Positions 7,582-16,796 of a DNA stretch of 64,000 nt are shown piece by piece. The translations under genes and the position numbers were made by a program. Numbering within the stretch: the stretch's first letter is position 1; every line of letters starts with the position of its first letter. Source of the stretch: Sulfitobacter delicatus (GTDB lineage Bacteria; Pseudomonadota; Alphaproteobacteria; Rhodobacterales; Rhodobacteraceae). The DNA lies in the NCBI RefSeq assembly GCF_900102535.1, contig NZ_FNBP01000008.1:62001-126000 (forward strand), read 5' to 3'. The notes beneath the pieces were generated by a model. It did not search any database and was not told the DNA's origin. It saw nothing but the letters and a program-made list of their open reading frames with translations.

Positions 7582-10542
7582 TTACTTTCCTTTGATGGTC
7601 AGCGCCTCGTCAACGAGGGCGGCTTGTTGTGCTTTGTGCTGGCTGGCCAGACCCGTGGCGGGCGAGGCGGCGGTGGCGCGGCCGACATAGGTCGGGCGGC
7701 CGTGATCGGCGTTGATGCGGCCCAGAACCCATTCGATATTGGGCTCGATGAAGGTCCAGGCACCTTGGTTCTTGGGCTCTTCTTGGCACCAGATCATCTC
7801 GGCACCCTTGAAGCGTTCCAGCTCTTTCACCGCGGACTGGGCGGGGAAGGGGTAGAACTGCTCGAACCGCAGGATATAGACATCGTCGATGCCGCGGGCG
7901 TCACGCTCTTCGAGCAGGTCGTAATAGACCTTGCCCGAACACATCACCACGCGTTTGATCTTGTCGTCCGAGACCAGTTTGGTGTCCGAATTTCCCTTTT
8001 GGGCATCGTCCCAAAGCACGCGGTGGAAGCTTGAGCCGGTGGTGAATTCATCGGCTTTGCTGACCGCGAGCTTGTGGCGCAGCAGGGATTTGGGCGTCAT
8101 CAACATCAGCGGTTTGCGGTAGCTGCGGTGCAACTGGCGGCGCAGGATGTGGAAGTAGTTGGCCGGCGTGGTGCAGTTCGCCACGATCCAGTTGTCGCCG
8201 CCACACATGGTGAGGAACCGCTCCAGACGCGCCGAGGAGTGCTCGGGGCCTTGCCCCTCATAGCCATGCGGCATCAGACAGACGAGGCCCGACATGCGCA
8301 GCCATTTGCTTTCACCGGAAGAGATGAACTGGTCAAACATGATCTGCGCGCCGTTGGCAAAGTCACCGAACTGGGCTTCCCAGAGGGTCAGCGCGTTCGG
8401 CTCAGCCAGCGAGTAGCCGTATTCAAAACCCAGCACCGCATATTCGCTGAGCATGGAGTCGATGACCTCATACTCCGCCTGACCTTCGCGGACGTGGTTC
8501 AGCGGGTAGTAACGGTCTTCGTTCTCTTGGTTAATGAAGGCCGAGTGACGTTGGCTGAATGTGCCGCGTGTGCTGTCTTGGCCCGACAGGCGGACCTTGT
8601 AGCCTTCGGTCAGCAGGGAGCCAAAGGCCAGCGCTTCCGCCGTGGCCCAGTCAAAGCCTTCACCGCTGTCGAACATCTGCTTCTTTGCGTCGAGCAAACG
8701 TCCAATGGTCTTGTGCAGTGGGAAATCGTCGGGCGCGGTGGTAAGCGCCTTGCCAACCTCGCCGAGAGTCTCGGGCGCGATGGCGGTTTTGCCGCGCTGG
8801 TAGGACTTTTTCTTTTTGTCCATGCCGGACCATTTGCCATCCAGCCAGTCGGCCTTGTTGGGGCGGTATTCTTTACCGGCCTCAAACTCTTCGCCTAGCT
8901 GTTTCTGGAAGGCGGCCTTCATGTCCTCGATCTCGCCCTCGGGGATCAGGCCGTCTTTGACCAGACGTTCGGTATAAAGGCTGAGCGTGGTCTTTTGCTT
9001 CTTGATGCTCTTGTACATCACCGGGTTGGTGAACATCGGCTCGTCGCCTTCGTTGTGACCAAAGCGGCGGTAGCAGAAGATGTCGATGACCACGTCTTTG
9101 TGGAATTTCTGGCGGAATTCGGTGGCCACGCGGGCGGCGTGAACCACGGCTTCGGGGTCGTCGCCATTGACGTGGAAGATCGGCGCCTCGACCACCAGTG
9201 CGTTGTCGGTGGGGTAGGGCGAGGAGCGCGAGAAATGCGGCGCGGTGGTGAAGCCGATCTGGTTGTTCACGACGATATGCATGGTGCCGCCGGTCTTGTG
9301 CCCTTTGAGGCCCGAGAGCGCGAAACATTCGGCTACGACGCCTTGGCCCGCAAAGGCCGCGTCGCCGTGCAGCAGGATCGGCATGACGGCGGTGCGGTCT
9401 TCGTCGTTGAGCTGGTCCTGCTTGGCGCGGACCTTGCCCAGCACGACGGGGTTTACCGCCTCGAGGTGCGAGGGGTTGGCGGTCAGCGACAGGTGGACGG
9501 AATTGCCGTCAAACTCACGGTCCGAGGACGCGCCGAGGTGGTATTTCACATCGCCCGAGCCGTCGACGTCTTCGGGCTTAAAACTGCCGCCTTGGAATTC
9601 GTTAAAGATCGCCCGGTAGGGTTTCTGCATGACGTTGGCGAGCACCGACAAGCGGCCCCGGTGGGGCATGCCGATGACGATGTCTTTGACGCCCAACTGG
9701 CCGCCGCGCTTGATGATCTGCTCCATCGCCGGGACAAGGCTTTCGCCGCCATCAAGGCCGAAACGCTTGGTGCCCATATATTTGACGTGGAGGAATTTCT
9801 CGAAACCTTCGGCCTCGACCAGCTTGCTCAGGATCGCCTTGCGGCCTTCCTTGGTAAAGGCGATCTCTTTGCCGTAGCCTTCGATGCGCTCTTTCAGCCA
9901 ACCGGCCTGCTCGGGGTCGGAGATATGCATGTATTGCAGCGCGAAGGTGCCGCAATAGGTCGAGCGCACTATGTCGACGATCTGCTTCATGGTGGCCACT
10001 TCGAGGCCAAGCACGTTGTCGATAAAGATCGGGCGGTCCATGTCGGCGTCGGTGAAGCCGTAGGACTTGGGGTCAAGCTCCGGCTGCTCGCCCATGTCGC
10101 GCATGCCCAAGGGGTCGAGATGCGCGGCCAAGTGGCCCCGGATGCGGTAGGCGCGGATCAGCATCAGCGCACGGATGCTGTCCAGAACGGCAGCGCGGAT
10201 CTGGTCGTCAGAGACCGGCACGCCTTTTTCCTCGGCTTTCTTTTTGATCTTGTCGCCTGCGGCCTTGGCCTCGGTGGGCTCCGGCCAGACGCCGGTCAGT
10301 GCGCCCATGACCTCGCTTTGCGGCGCGGGCGGCCAGTCGGGACGCGCCCAAGAGGGGCCAGCGGCCTCGGCCTGTGCGGTTTCGGCGTCATCGCCCATCG
10401 CCGCGAAGAAGTCCTGCCATGCCGCGTCGACCGCGTTGGGGTCGTTGGCGTAGCGGGCATACATGGCCTCGAGATATTCCGCGTTCTCGCCCTCCATAAA
10501 GGAGGAGGCGTGGAACTGGTCGTTGGCGGGTTGGTCGGTCAT
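7582..10542 (-). CDS. sucA: 2-oxoglutarate dehydrogenase E1 component
   Basis: Thiamine-diphosphate-dependent decarboxylase that commits 2-oxoglutarate to succinyl-CoA. At 986 residues it is full length. The N-terminal E2-docking segment (FMEGENAEYLEAMYARY), the GMPHRGRLSVLANV motif, the thiamine-diphosphate segment GDAAFAGQG and the C-terminal transketolase-like part (LMPHGYEGQGPEHSSARLERFL) are present. It is separated from sucD by a DUF805 gene and precedes sucB by 3 bp in the same direction. Confidence 0.96.
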   Translation of the reverse strand: MTDQPANDQFHASSFMEGENAEYLEAMYARYANDPNAVDAAWQDFFAAMGDDAETAQAEAAGPSWARPDWPPAPQSEVMGALTGVWPEPTEAKAAGDKIKKKAEEKGVPVSDDQIRAAVLDSIRALMLIRAYRIRGHLAAHLDPLGMRDMGEQPELDPKSYGFTDADMDRPIFIDNVLGLEVATMKQIVDIVRSTYCGTFALQYMHISDPEQAGWLKERIEGYGKEIAFTKEGRKAILSKLVEAEGFEKFLHVKYMGTKRFGLDGGESLVPAMEQIIKRGGQLGVKDIVIGMPHRGRLSVLANVMQKPYRAIFNEFQGGSFKPEDVDGSGDVKYHLGASSDREFDGNSVHLSLTANPSHLEAVNPVVLGKVRAKQDQLNDEDRTAVMPILLHGDAAFAGQGVVAECFALSGLKGHKTGGTMHIVVNNQIGFTTAPHFSRSSPYPTDNALVVEAPIFHVNGDDPEAVVHAARVATEFRQKFHKDVVIDIFCYRRFGHNEGDEPMFTNPVMYKSIKKQKTTLSLYTERLVKDGLIPEGEIEDMKAAFQKQLGEEFEAGKEYRPNKADWLDGKWSGMDKKKKSYQRGKTAIAPETLGEVGKALTTAPDDFPLHKTIGRLLDAKKQMFDSGEGFDWATAEALAFGSLLTEGYKVRLSGQDSTRGTFSQRHSAFINQENEDRYYPLNHVREGQAEYEVIDSMLSEYAVLGFEYGYSLAEPNALTLWEAQFGDFANGAQIMFDQFISSGESKWLRMSGLVCLMPHGYEGQGPEHSSARLERFLTMCGGDNWIVANCTTPANYFHILRRQLHRSYRKPLMLMTPKSLLRHKLAVSKADEFTTGSSFHRVLWDDAQKGNSDTKLVSDDKIKRVVMCSGKVYYDLLEERDARGIDDVYILRFEQFYPFPAQSAVKELERFKGAEMIWCQEEPKNQGAWTFIEPNIEWVLGRINADHGRPTYVGRATAASPATGLASQHKAQQAALVDEALTIKGK

Positions 10543-10602
10543 TGGGTCACCTTTGTTCGGCGGGGCAGACGGGACGGGGTCAGAATCAGAATCGGTCTAT
10601 AG

Positions 10603-11091
10603 TCAGGCGGCAGGCGGGGGGCCATAGGCATTGGGTGCGGGGTCGGACGGGCGGGTCAGCCACCAGAGGAAGACCAGCGAAACGATGAGTTGGATGAGGC
10701 CCAGAATGGCAAAAAACGCCATGCCGCCCATATTGCCCATCATCGCGTCCATGTTCTCCATCTGGGCGGCGGGGTCGCTGCCCATCATCATGGCGTCAGG
10801 ATCGGGCATGCTGGGCGCAAAGAGGCTCATCAGCAGGCTGAGACCGGCGGGAATGGCGATGTACCAGCCCGGACGCCCGGTGTCTTGCAGACGCCGCGCA
10901 CCGACGGCCAGCATCGGCACGATCACGGCGAGGGTGAAGAGAAGGTTGAGCGGCCACCAGATCAGCGAGGTCACGAGACCGCCGATGATCACGGCCAGAA
11001 AGAACCACCAATATTCGGACCGCGAGGCGCGGCCCTGAAAGCGGGCGTATTTCTCGGTCAGGCAGGTCTTGATCGCAGTTTGAAAATCCAT
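10603..11091 (-). CDS. DUF805 family membrane protein
   Basis: A 162-residue protein with four hydrophobic segments and the DUF805 hallmark N-terminus (RFQGRASRSEYWWFFL) and ARRLQDTGRPGWY motif. A Met-rich stretch lies between the last helices (about residues 100-122). Its role is unknown. It is inserted between sucD and sucA in the same orientation, so it is probably cotranscribed with the TCA genes. Confidence 0.85.
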   Translation of the reverse strand: MDFQTAIKTCLTEKYARFQGRASRSEYWWFFLAVIIGGLVTSLIWWPLNLLFTLAVIVPMLAVGARRLQDTGRPGWYIAIPAGLSLLMSLFAPSMPDPDAMMMGSDPAAQMENMDAMMGNMGGMAFFAILGLIQLIVSLVFLWWLTRPSDPAPNAYGPPPAA

Positions 11092-11140
11092 CGTGCCTTC
11101 CTTCGCTGTCGGCGCCGCCGGGTGGTTTCTTAATGCTGTA

Positions 11141-11163
11141 CCGCGGAGGGTAGCCCTCCGCGG
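11141..11163 (-). terminator. Strong hairpin between sucD and the DUF805 gene
   Basis: CCGCGGAGGG-tag-CCCTCCGCGG is a perfect 10-bp stem with a 3-nt loop. On the operon strand no T tract follows, so it may be an RNA-processing or stability element separating sucCD from sucAB rather than a simple terminator. Confidence 0.5.
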
Positions 11164-11204
11164 TGGTTTTCAAAGGGGCGGGCGCGGGGCCAGCTCTAAG
11201 GGGC

Positions 11205-12092
11205 TTAGCCCTTGTCGATCGCTTCTTTGACCGCTTCGCCCAGTGTCGCAGGGCTGTCGGCTACAACGATCCCGGCGGCTTTCATCGCTTCGATCTTGCT
11301 CTCCGCGTCGCCTTTGCCACCGGCGACAATTGCGCCTGCGTGGCCCATGCGGCGGCCGGGAGGGGCCGTGCGACCGGCGATGAAGCCAGCGGTGGGCTTC
11401 CAGCGGCCTTTTTTCTTTTCGTCGGCGAGGAACTGTGCCGCTTCCTCTTCGGCGGAGCCGCCGATTTCACCGATCATAATGATCGATTGGGTCTCGTCAT
11501 CGGCGAGGAACATTTCCAAAACGTCAATGTGCTCAGTGCCTTTGATCGGGTCGCCACCGATGCCGACGGCGGAGGACTGGCCGAGGCCCATGTCGGTGGT
11601 CTGCTTGACCGCCTCATAGGTCAGCGTGCCCGAGCGCGACACAACGCCGACGGAACCGCGGCGGTGGATGTGGCCCGGCATAATGCCGATTTTGCAGGCG
11701 TCAGGCGTGATGACACCGGGGCAGTTCGGGCCGATGAGGCGCGACTTGGAGCCTTCGAGGGCACGGGCAACGCGGGCCATGTCGAGAACCGGGATGCCTT
11801 CGGTGATGCAGACGATCAGTTCCATCTCGGCGTCGATCGCTTCAAGGATCGAGTCAGCCGCGAAGGGGGGCGGCACGTAGATCACGGAGGCATTGGCCTC
11901 GGTCACGTGCTTGGCTTCGTGCACGGAGTTGAAGACCGGCAGGTCGAGGTGCGTTTGGCCCCCTTTGCCGGGCGTCACGCCGCCAACCATCTTGGTGCCA
12001 TAGGCGATGGCCTGTTCGGTGTGGAACGTCCCCTGCGAGCCGGTGAGGCCCTGACAGATGACTTTGGTGTTTTCGTTAACAAGTACGGCCAT
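11205..12092 (-). CDS. sucD: Succinyl-CoA ligase (ADP/GDP-forming) alpha subunit
   Basis: Catalytic alpha subunit of succinyl-CoA synthetase, interconverting succinyl-CoA and succinate with substrate-level phosphorylation. The start is the ATG at 12092 ([10 protein letters not shown]), the usual N-terminus; the open frame extends further upstream without family similarity. The CoA-binding Rossmann segment ([15 protein letters not shown]) and the active-site region [17 protein letters not shown], which carries the phosphohistidine, are intact. Length 295 residues is standard. It follows sucC and a small membrane gene. Confidence 0.96.
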   Translation of the reverse strand: MAVLVNENTKVICQGLTGSQGTFHTEQAIAYGTKMVGGVTPGKGGQTHLDLPVFNSVHEAKHVTEANASVIYVPPPFAADSILEAIDAEMELIVCITEGIPVLDMARVARALEGSKSRLIGPNCPGVITPDACKIGIMPGHIHRRGSVGVVSRSGTLTYEAVKQTTDMGLGQSSAVGIGGDPIKGTEHIDVLEMFLADDETQSIIMIGEIGGSAEEEAAQFLADEKKKGRWKPTAGFIAGRTAPPGRRMGHAGAIVAGGKGDAESKIEAMKAAGIVVADSPATLGEAVKEAIDKG

Positions 12093-12225
12093 GATTTTTT
12101 CCTTGGTCGGTAATGTTTGATCCCGAGACAGGCCCGGGGGTGTCGGGCATGCTAGGCCCGGTGAATAAGTGGCGGTGAGGCAGGGCGCGCCGCAGCGCGG
12201 AGGCGGGTGGGCGACAGGCAGACCA

Positions 12226-12519
12226 TCAGTAAAGCTGCTCACTATCGTCGACCAGAAGGTCGAGCAGCCGGACAGTGATGAGCCCGGCCCCCATGACCAT
12301 CAGGCTGCGCGCCACCGAACCGGTCAGGTTCGAGGGCAGCAGCCCGGCCAGCCCGTCCCGCGATTTGCGGGCAGCGCGGTGCAAGCCCCGGTCGCGGCGG
12401 CTGTGGTTTTCCGGTTCGGGCAGACGCAGGGCAGCGGGCTGCCACTGCCGGATCAACAGGCCCGCGCCCAAAAGCGCGATTCCTGCCAGCACCGGGGAGG
12501 ATTTTGGAGAGTTGTCCAT
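12226..12519 (-). CDS. Small membrane protein of unknown function between sucC and sucD
   Basis: A 97-residue protein starting at [10 protein letters not shown] with a hydrophobic segment at about residues 10-28, a basic Arg-rich middle ([15 protein letters not shown]) and a second hydrophobic segment near residues 68-86. No family is recognised. It separates sucC from sucD in the same direction; in most bacteria these two genes are directly adjacent, so a conserved insertion here would be informative. Confidence 0.6.
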   Translation of the reverse strand: MDNSPKSSPVLAGIALLGAGLLIRQWQPAALRLPEPENHSRRDRGLHRAARKSRDGLAGLLPSNLTGSVARSLMVMGAGLITVRLLDLLVDDSEQLY

Positions 12520-12594
12520 GTCGGCCTCACTGCGTCGTTTCGATCCGTAGCCCATTGCTACCGTTCACCTAGCGTCCCATGCTCGGGATGACAG

Positions 12595-12629
12595 ACGCTC
12601 CCGGCTGAGGGTGACCCCAGCGGGAGCGT
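12595..12629 (-). terminator. Hairpin immediately downstream of sucC
   Basis: ACGCTCCCG and CGGGAGCGT form a 9-bp stem just after the sucC stop on the minus strand, with a further CTG/CAG pairing inside. There is no T tract, so partial termination or 3'-end stabilisation of sucC mRNA is more likely than full termination, since sucD lies downstream. Confidence 0.45.
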
Positions 12630-12636
12630 ATGTTGC

Positions 12637-13830
12637 TCAGCCCTTGACCGCTTTCACGATCTTCTGCGCGCCGTCTTTCAGGTCATCAGCAGCAATCACG
12701 TCCAGACCGGAGTTGTTGATGATCGCTTTGCCTTCTTCGACGTTGGTGCCTTCGAGGCGCACAACCAGCGGCACTTTCAGACCGACTTCCTTCACCGCGG
12801 CGACAACGCCTTCGGCGATGACGTCACAGCGCATGATGCCGCCGAAGATGTTGACCAGGATACCTTTGACGTTGTCGTCCGAGGTGATGATCTTGAACGC
12901 TTCGGTAACCTTCTCTTTGGTCGCGCCGCCGCCCACGTCGAGGAAGTTGGCAGGCTCGGCACCGTAGAGTTTGATGATGTCCATGGTGGCCATCGCCAGA
13001 CCCGCGCCATTGACCATGCAGCCGATCTCACCGTCCAGCGCGATGTAGTTCAGGTCGTATTTGGAGGCTTCGAGTTCCTTGGAGTCTTCCTCGGTCTCGT
13101 CACGCAGCTCGGCCACATCGGCCTGGCGGTACATAGCGTTGCCGTCGAAGCTGACTTTCGCGTCGAGTACCTTGAGGTCGTTGCCGGGCATGACGATCAG
13201 CGGGTTGATCTCCAGCATCTCCATGTCCTTCTCGATGAAGGCTTGATAGAGTTGACCCATCAGCTTGACGCACTGCTTGACTGCTGCGCCTTCGAGACCC
13301 AGCGAGAATGCGACTCGGCGGCCATGGTAGGGCTGGTAGCCTGTCGCCGGATCGACGGAGAAGCTGAGGATTTTCTCAGGTGTCGCGTCGGCGACTTCTT
13401 CGATGTCCATGCCGCCTTCGGTGGAGCAGACAAAGGAGATGCGGCTGGTCTGGCGGTCGACCAGCAGGGCGAGGTACAATTCGCGCTCAATGTCGGAGCC
13501 GTCTTCGATGTAGACGCGGTTGACCTGTTTGCCCGCGGGGCCGGTCTGGTGTGTGACCAGCGTCTTGCCCAGCATCTTTTTGGCTTCTTCAGCCGCTTCT
13601 TCCACGGATTTGGTCAGGCGCACGCCGCCTTTTTCGCCAGCTCCGGCCTCTTTGAAGCTGCCCTTGCCGCGGCCACCTGCGTGGATCTGTGCTTTGACAA
13701 CCCAAAGAGGGCCGTCCAACTCGCCCGCCGCGTTCTTGGCATTTTCAGCCTTGAGCACGACGCGGCCGTCGGAGACAGGGGCGCCATAGCTGCGCAGGAG
13801 GGCTTTCGCCTGATATTCGTGGATGTTCAT
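12637..13830 (-). CDS. sucC: Succinyl-CoA ligase (ADP-forming) beta subunit
   Basis: ATP-grasp beta subunit of succinyl-CoA synthetase; it binds nucleotide and succinate. The N-terminal [27 protein letters not shown] and the GGGATKEKV / [10 protein letters not shown] motifs match the family, and 397 residues is standard. It is the first gene of the long minus-strand TCA block. Its upstream region carries the paired TGTGATCACA palindromes at 13940-13970. Confidence 0.96.
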   Translation of the reverse strand: MNIHEYQAKALLRSYGAPVSDGRVVLKAENAKNAAGELDGPLWVVKAQIHAGGRGKGSFKEAGAGEKGGVRLTKSVEEAAEEAKKMLGKTLVTHQTGPAGKQVNRVYIEDGSDIERELYLALLVDRQTSRISFVCSTEGGMDIEEVADATPEKILSFSVDPATGYQPYHGRRVAFSLGLEGAAVKQCVKLMGQLYQAFIEKDMEMLEINPLIVMPGNDLKVLDAKVSFDGNAMYRQADVAELRDETEEDSKELEASKYDLNYIALDGEIGCMVNGAGLAMATMDIIKLYGAEPANFLDVGGGATKEKVTEAFKIITSDDNVKGILVNIFGGIMRCDVIAEGVVAAVKEVGLKVPLVVRLEGTNVEEGKAIINNSGLDVIAADDLKDGAQKIVKAVKG

Positions 13831-13937
13831 GAAAAACGGTCCCGTTTCTGTTCCAGTTGCCCCGTAGTATGGGGTTCACTCTCGTTCCTGTAAGGGTTTT
13901 TTCGGAGAAAGTCGGGTTTGGCCAGCTAAAAATAGCT

Positions 13938-13972
13938 TTTGTGATCACACGTCGAAAGCGTGTGATCACAAA
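13938..13972 (-). promoter_or_regulatory. Paired TGTGATCACA operator candidate upstream of sucC
   Basis: Two copies of the 10-bp palindrome TGTGATCACA lie at 13940-13949 and 13961-13970, 21 bp apart start to start (two helical turns), inside a larger inverted repeat with perfect 14-nt arms (13938-13951 and 13959-13972) and a 7-nt loop. The proximal copy is about 110 bp upstream of the sucC start. The same arrangement with the same spacing occurs upstream of sdhC. The regulator is not identified. Confidence 0.65.
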
Positions 13973-14022
13973 TTAACAGAACCCGTCCGAATCGGCTGAA
14001 TTTTGCTTAAATGCGGGGAATT

Positions 14023-14049
14023 GCCAGGCCCGGCAGGGTCGCCGGGCCT
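14023..14049 (-). terminator. Terminator hairpin after mch
   Basis: GCCAGGCCCGGC and GCCGGGCCTTGC form a long GC stem just beyond the mch stop on the minus strand, closing the mcl2-mch operon. No long T run follows. Confidence 0.5.
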
Positions 14050-14054
14050 TGCCG

Positions 14055-15086
14055 TCAACGCGGCATAAGCGCCCAGTAATCGAGGTCAAGCAAAACCTCG
14101 GGGCGGTACTTTCCGGCGTCGTCACGCAACTCAAATGGTGCGCCGCCTTTGGTCGCCACCAGCCGCAGTCGGATCGCGCCGACACCGGGGGCGGCGGTCT
14201 CGGCTTTGTCCAGCACTTCGGACCATGCGCGGATGGTATCGCCCGCAAGGCAGGGGTTGGCATGGGCGCCGCCATTGAGGCCCGCGATCATCTGCGCGTT
14301 GGCCAGCCCGTTGAACGAAAGCGCGCGGGCCATGGAGATCACGTGCCCGCCATAGATCAGCCGCGTGCCGTCGGGGCGGGCGGAAGTGTCGAAATGCACT
14401 TTGGCCGTGTTCTGCCACAGGCGGGTGGCCATCATATGCTCGGCTTCTTCCACGGTGACGCCGTCGACATGGTCGATCTTTTCGCCCACCTCGTAGTCGT
14501 CCCAGCGGTGCATCTCCCCGGCGAGGGTGAAGTCGTAGTTGGTGAAATCCAAACCCTGCGGAATCTGCAACTGGTCGACGGTGAGGGCGGCGGGCAGATC
14601 GGGCACGGTGGTCTCGGGCGCGGGGGCATCCACGTCGCCTTTGCGGACCATGACCCAGCGGACATAGTCCAGCACCGGCGTGTCATGCTGATTGAGCCCG
14701 GTGGTGCGGACCCAGACCACGCCGGTCTTGCCGTTGGAGTTCTGCTTGAGGCCGATGACCTCGCTTTCGGCCCGCAACGTGTCGCCGGGCCAGACGGGGG
14801 AAAGCCAGCGGCCTTGGGCATAGCCGAGGTTGGCGACCGCGTTGAGCGAGACATCCGGCACGGTTTTGCCAAAGACGATGTGAAAGGCGATCAGATCGTC
14901 GAGCGGGCTGGCGCTGAGCCCGCAGGACTGGGCGAAACTGTCCGAGGAATAGAGCGCGTGGCGGGCGGGGTAGAGCGCGTGGTAGAGGGCACGCTCGCCC
15001 GCGCCGACGGTGCGCGGGACGGCGTGTTGCAGCTTGTCGCCGAGGCGGTAGTCTTCGAAAAAGCGGCCTTTGTTTGTCTTGCTCAT
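14055..15086 (-). CDS. mch: Mesaconyl-CoA hydratase (MaoC family, ethylmalonyl-CoA pathway)
   Basis: Predicted to hydrate mesaconyl-CoA to beta-methylmalyl-CoA. The chosen start gives 343 residues beginning MSKTNKGRFFEDYRLGD; an ATG one codon earlier (15089) is equally possible, and both overlap the stop of the DUF1737 gene. Two MaoC/hot-dog units are visible: the first with SSDSFAQSCGLSASPLDDLIAFH, the second with IYGGHVISMARALSFNG. It is the last gene of an operon that begins with mcl2, the enzyme family acting at the next stage of the same pathway, which supports the assignment over other MaoC dehydratases. Confidence 0.88.
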   Translation of the reverse strand: MSKTNKGRFFEDYRLGDKLQHAVPRTVGAGERALYHALYPARHALYSSDSFAQSCGLSASPLDDLIAFHIVFGKTVPDVSLNAVANLGYAQGRWLSPVWPGDTLRAESEVIGLKQNSNGKTGVVWVRTTGLNQHDTPVLDYVRWVMVRKGDVDAPAPETTVPDLPAALTVDQLQIPQGLDFTNYDFTLAGEMHRWDDYEVGEKIDHVDGVTVEEAEHMMATRLWQNTAKVHFDTSARPDGTRLIYGGHVISMARALSFNGLANAQMIAGLNGGAHANPCLAGDTIRAWSEVLDKAETAAPGVGAIRLRLVATKGGAPFELRDDAGKYRPEVLLDLDYWALMPR

Positions 15087-15289
15087 CATTGCGCGCCAAG
15101 TTTGATGTCGGGCGAATAGGTGCCGGGCGCGTCTTTCACCACGGCTTGGCCGCAGCGCATAACGCCGGCCTTGTGGTCCCATGTCTGGGTCGGGGTGCCG
15201 TAGAGTTCCCAGCCTTTGTTCAAAGCCTCGGTGACCTTGTGGCAAAAGGCGGAAGTGTCCTCTTCGGACAGGAAACGGTAGACTTTCAT
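15086..15289 (-). CDS. DUF1737 domain protein
   Basis: A 67-residue soluble protein starting MKVYRFLSEEDTSAF with the GWELYGTPTQTWD core of the DUF1737 family. Function unknown. It starts 13 bp after the nnrU stop, and its own stop overlaps the mch start, so it is cotranscribed and probably translationally coupled with the ethylmalonyl-CoA-pathway enzymes. Confidence 0.8.
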   Translation of the reverse strand: MKVYRFLSEEDTSAFCHKVTEALNKGWELYGTPTQTWDHKAGVMRCGQAVVKDAPGTYSPDIKLGAQ

Positions 15290-15302
15290 GGCAGGCTCCG
15301 GG

Positions 15303-15860
15303 TCAATTGGGGAAGGGGCTGACGCCCAGCCACATGTGGATGGCGGCGGTGGGCGCGAAGAAGATCGCGGAGATCACGATCAGGCGGATATAGGTGGCGC
15401 GGCCTGCGGGGGGCGGGGGTGTCCAGCCCGGCTCGGCGCGGTTGATTAGGATGACTTCGCTGACCGCCCAGCCCAGCATCGTGCCGAAAAGCAGAATCGC
15501 GGCGAGGTCGCCGTTGACCAGCAGATGCGCGGTGGCCCAGATCTTGACCGCGAGCAGTTGCGGGTGGCGGGTCTTGTTGGCGGGCCATGCTTTTGCCCCT
15601 TTGGCAGCGCTTGAGCCGAAGACCCAGAAGGCCAGCAACATCAGCAGGTTGTTGATGTGGGTGAAGAAGCTGGGCGGGTTCCAGACCGGGATGAACTCGG
15701 CCGTGCGGTAGCCCCAGATGATCAGGGCCAGCGCCACGACCAGCGCCGCTGCCACCGCGCCACGGCCCGCGTTGCCCATTTGGGCGCGTTGGGCAGGCAT
15801 CAGGCGTTTGAAGAGATGGGCGCCGATCCAGAGGATCAGGCCGAGGACGAGGATGGTCAT
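15303..15860 (-). CDS. NnrU family membrane protein
   Basis: A 185-residue protein with about five to six hydrophobic segments and the NnrU pattern (KTRHPQLLAVKIWATAHLLVNGD). NnrU was named for a gene linked to nitrite/NO reduction, but many homologues are found without denitrification genes, and none is present in this window. It overlaps the end of mcl2 by 4 nt (ATGA), so here it belongs to the mcl2-mch operon. Confidence 0.85.
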   Translation of the reverse strand: MTILVLGLILWIGAHLFKRLMPAQRAQMGNAGRGAVAAALVVALALIIWGYRTAEFIPVWNPPSFFTHINNLLMLLAFWVFGSSAAKGAKAWPANKTRHPQLLAVKIWATAHLLVNGDLAAILLFGTMLGWAVSEVILINRAEPGWTPPPPAGRATYIRLIVISAIFFAPTAAIHMWLGVSPFPN

Positions 15861-16723
15861 GAGGAGGACTCCGGGGTCATGGCTGCGATTGCCTCCAGTT
15901 TTGCCAGTGTTTCGCGGGCAGTGGCAACATGGAGATTTTCCACGATCTTGCCGTCGACCACGGCGACACCCTGGCCTGCGGCTTGGGCTTCTTCATAGGC
16001 GTCGATCTGGCGGCGGGCGAGGGCGGCTTCGTCGTCAGACGGGGTGAAGGCGGCGTTGGCGATGTCGAGTTGCGCCGGGTGGATCAGGGTCTTGCCGTCA
16101 AAGCCCATGTCGCGGCCTTGGTCGCATTCGGCCTTTAGCCCCTCGTCATCCTTGAAGGCGTTATAGACACCGTCGATGATCGCCACGCCATGCGCTTTGG
16201 CGGCCAGTAGGCAGAGGCCGAGGCCGGTGATGAGCGGCAGGCGGTCGGGGCGGAAGCGGGTTTGCAGGTCTTTGGCGAGATCGTTGGTGCCCATGACCAT
16301 GGCCTGCAACTGGCGGTGCCCGGCGATGGCGGCGGCGTTGAGCATCGCACCGGGGGTTTCCATCATCGCCCAGAGGGGGATGTCTCCGACGATCTCGGTC
16401 AGCGCTTCGAGGTCGGCCGGGGAGCCGACTTTGGGCAGCAAGATCGCGTCGGGCTTCATGGCGGCAGCTGCGCGGGCGTCCTCAGTGCCCCATTCGGTGT
16501 CGAGCCCGTTGATCCGCACCACCCGCATTCGGGCGCCGTAGCCGCCTGTATTGAGCGCTTCGGCCAGAGTGTCGCGGGCGGCGACCTTCTCATCGGGAGA
16601 GACGGCGTCTTCGAGGTCAAAGATGATTGCGTCACAGGCCAGCCCGCGGGCTTTGTCGAGCGCGCGGGGTTTGGAGGCGGGGATATAAAGAACGGACCGC
16701 AGCGGGCGTGTGGTGGCAGACAT
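15857..16723 (-). CDS. mcl2: HpcH/HpaI aldolase/CitE family, probable (3S)-malyl-CoA thioesterase
   Basis: A 288-residue member of the CitE/malyl-CoA lyase superfamily. Start at MSATTRPLRSVLYIPASKP (16723) with GAGG upstream. The metal- and CoA-binding signatures DLEDAVSPDEK, RINGLDTEWG, LPKVGSPADLEAL and MMETPGAML are present. Position in an operon with mesaconyl-CoA hydratase and near ccr and ecm points to the ethylmalonyl-CoA pathway. Mcl1 (malyl-CoA/beta-methylmalyl-CoA lyase) is usually slightly longer, so the thioesterase Mcl2 is preferred, but the two cannot be separated with certainty by eye. Confidence 0.78.
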   Translation of the reverse strand: MSATTRPLRSVLYIPASKPRALDKARGLACDAIIFDLEDAVSPDEKVAARDTLAEALNTGGYGARMRVVRINGLDTEWGTEDARAAAAMKPDAILLPKVGSPADLEALTEIVGDIPLWAMMETPGAMLNAAAIAGHRQLQAMVMGTNDLAKDLQTRFRPDRLPLITGLGLCLLAAKAHGVAIIDGVYNAFKDDEGLKAECDQGRDMGFDGKTLIHPAQLDIANAAFTPSDDEAALARRQIDAYEEAQAAGQGVAVVDGKIVENLHVATARETLAKLEAIAAMTPESSS

Positions 16724-16796
16724 GAGAGGCTCCTCGGATGGATAACATTGTTGCGCGCAGAGGGGCATTTTTGAGCGATAACTTCAAGCCCAAACG

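Noticed and set aside
6082-8034. Long open frame on the plus strand opposite sucB and the end of sucA
   Set aside because: It is antisense to verified sucB/sucA coding sequence; the encoded protein is His/Gly/Asp-rich low-complexity typical of high-GC shadow frames.
8995-10602. Long open frame on the plus strand opposite sucA
   Set aside because: Same reasoning; produced by the codon bias of the real gene.
12093-12242. Upstream extension of sucD
   Set aside because: The added 50 residues have no similarity to the family, while [10 protein letters not shown] is the standard N-terminus.
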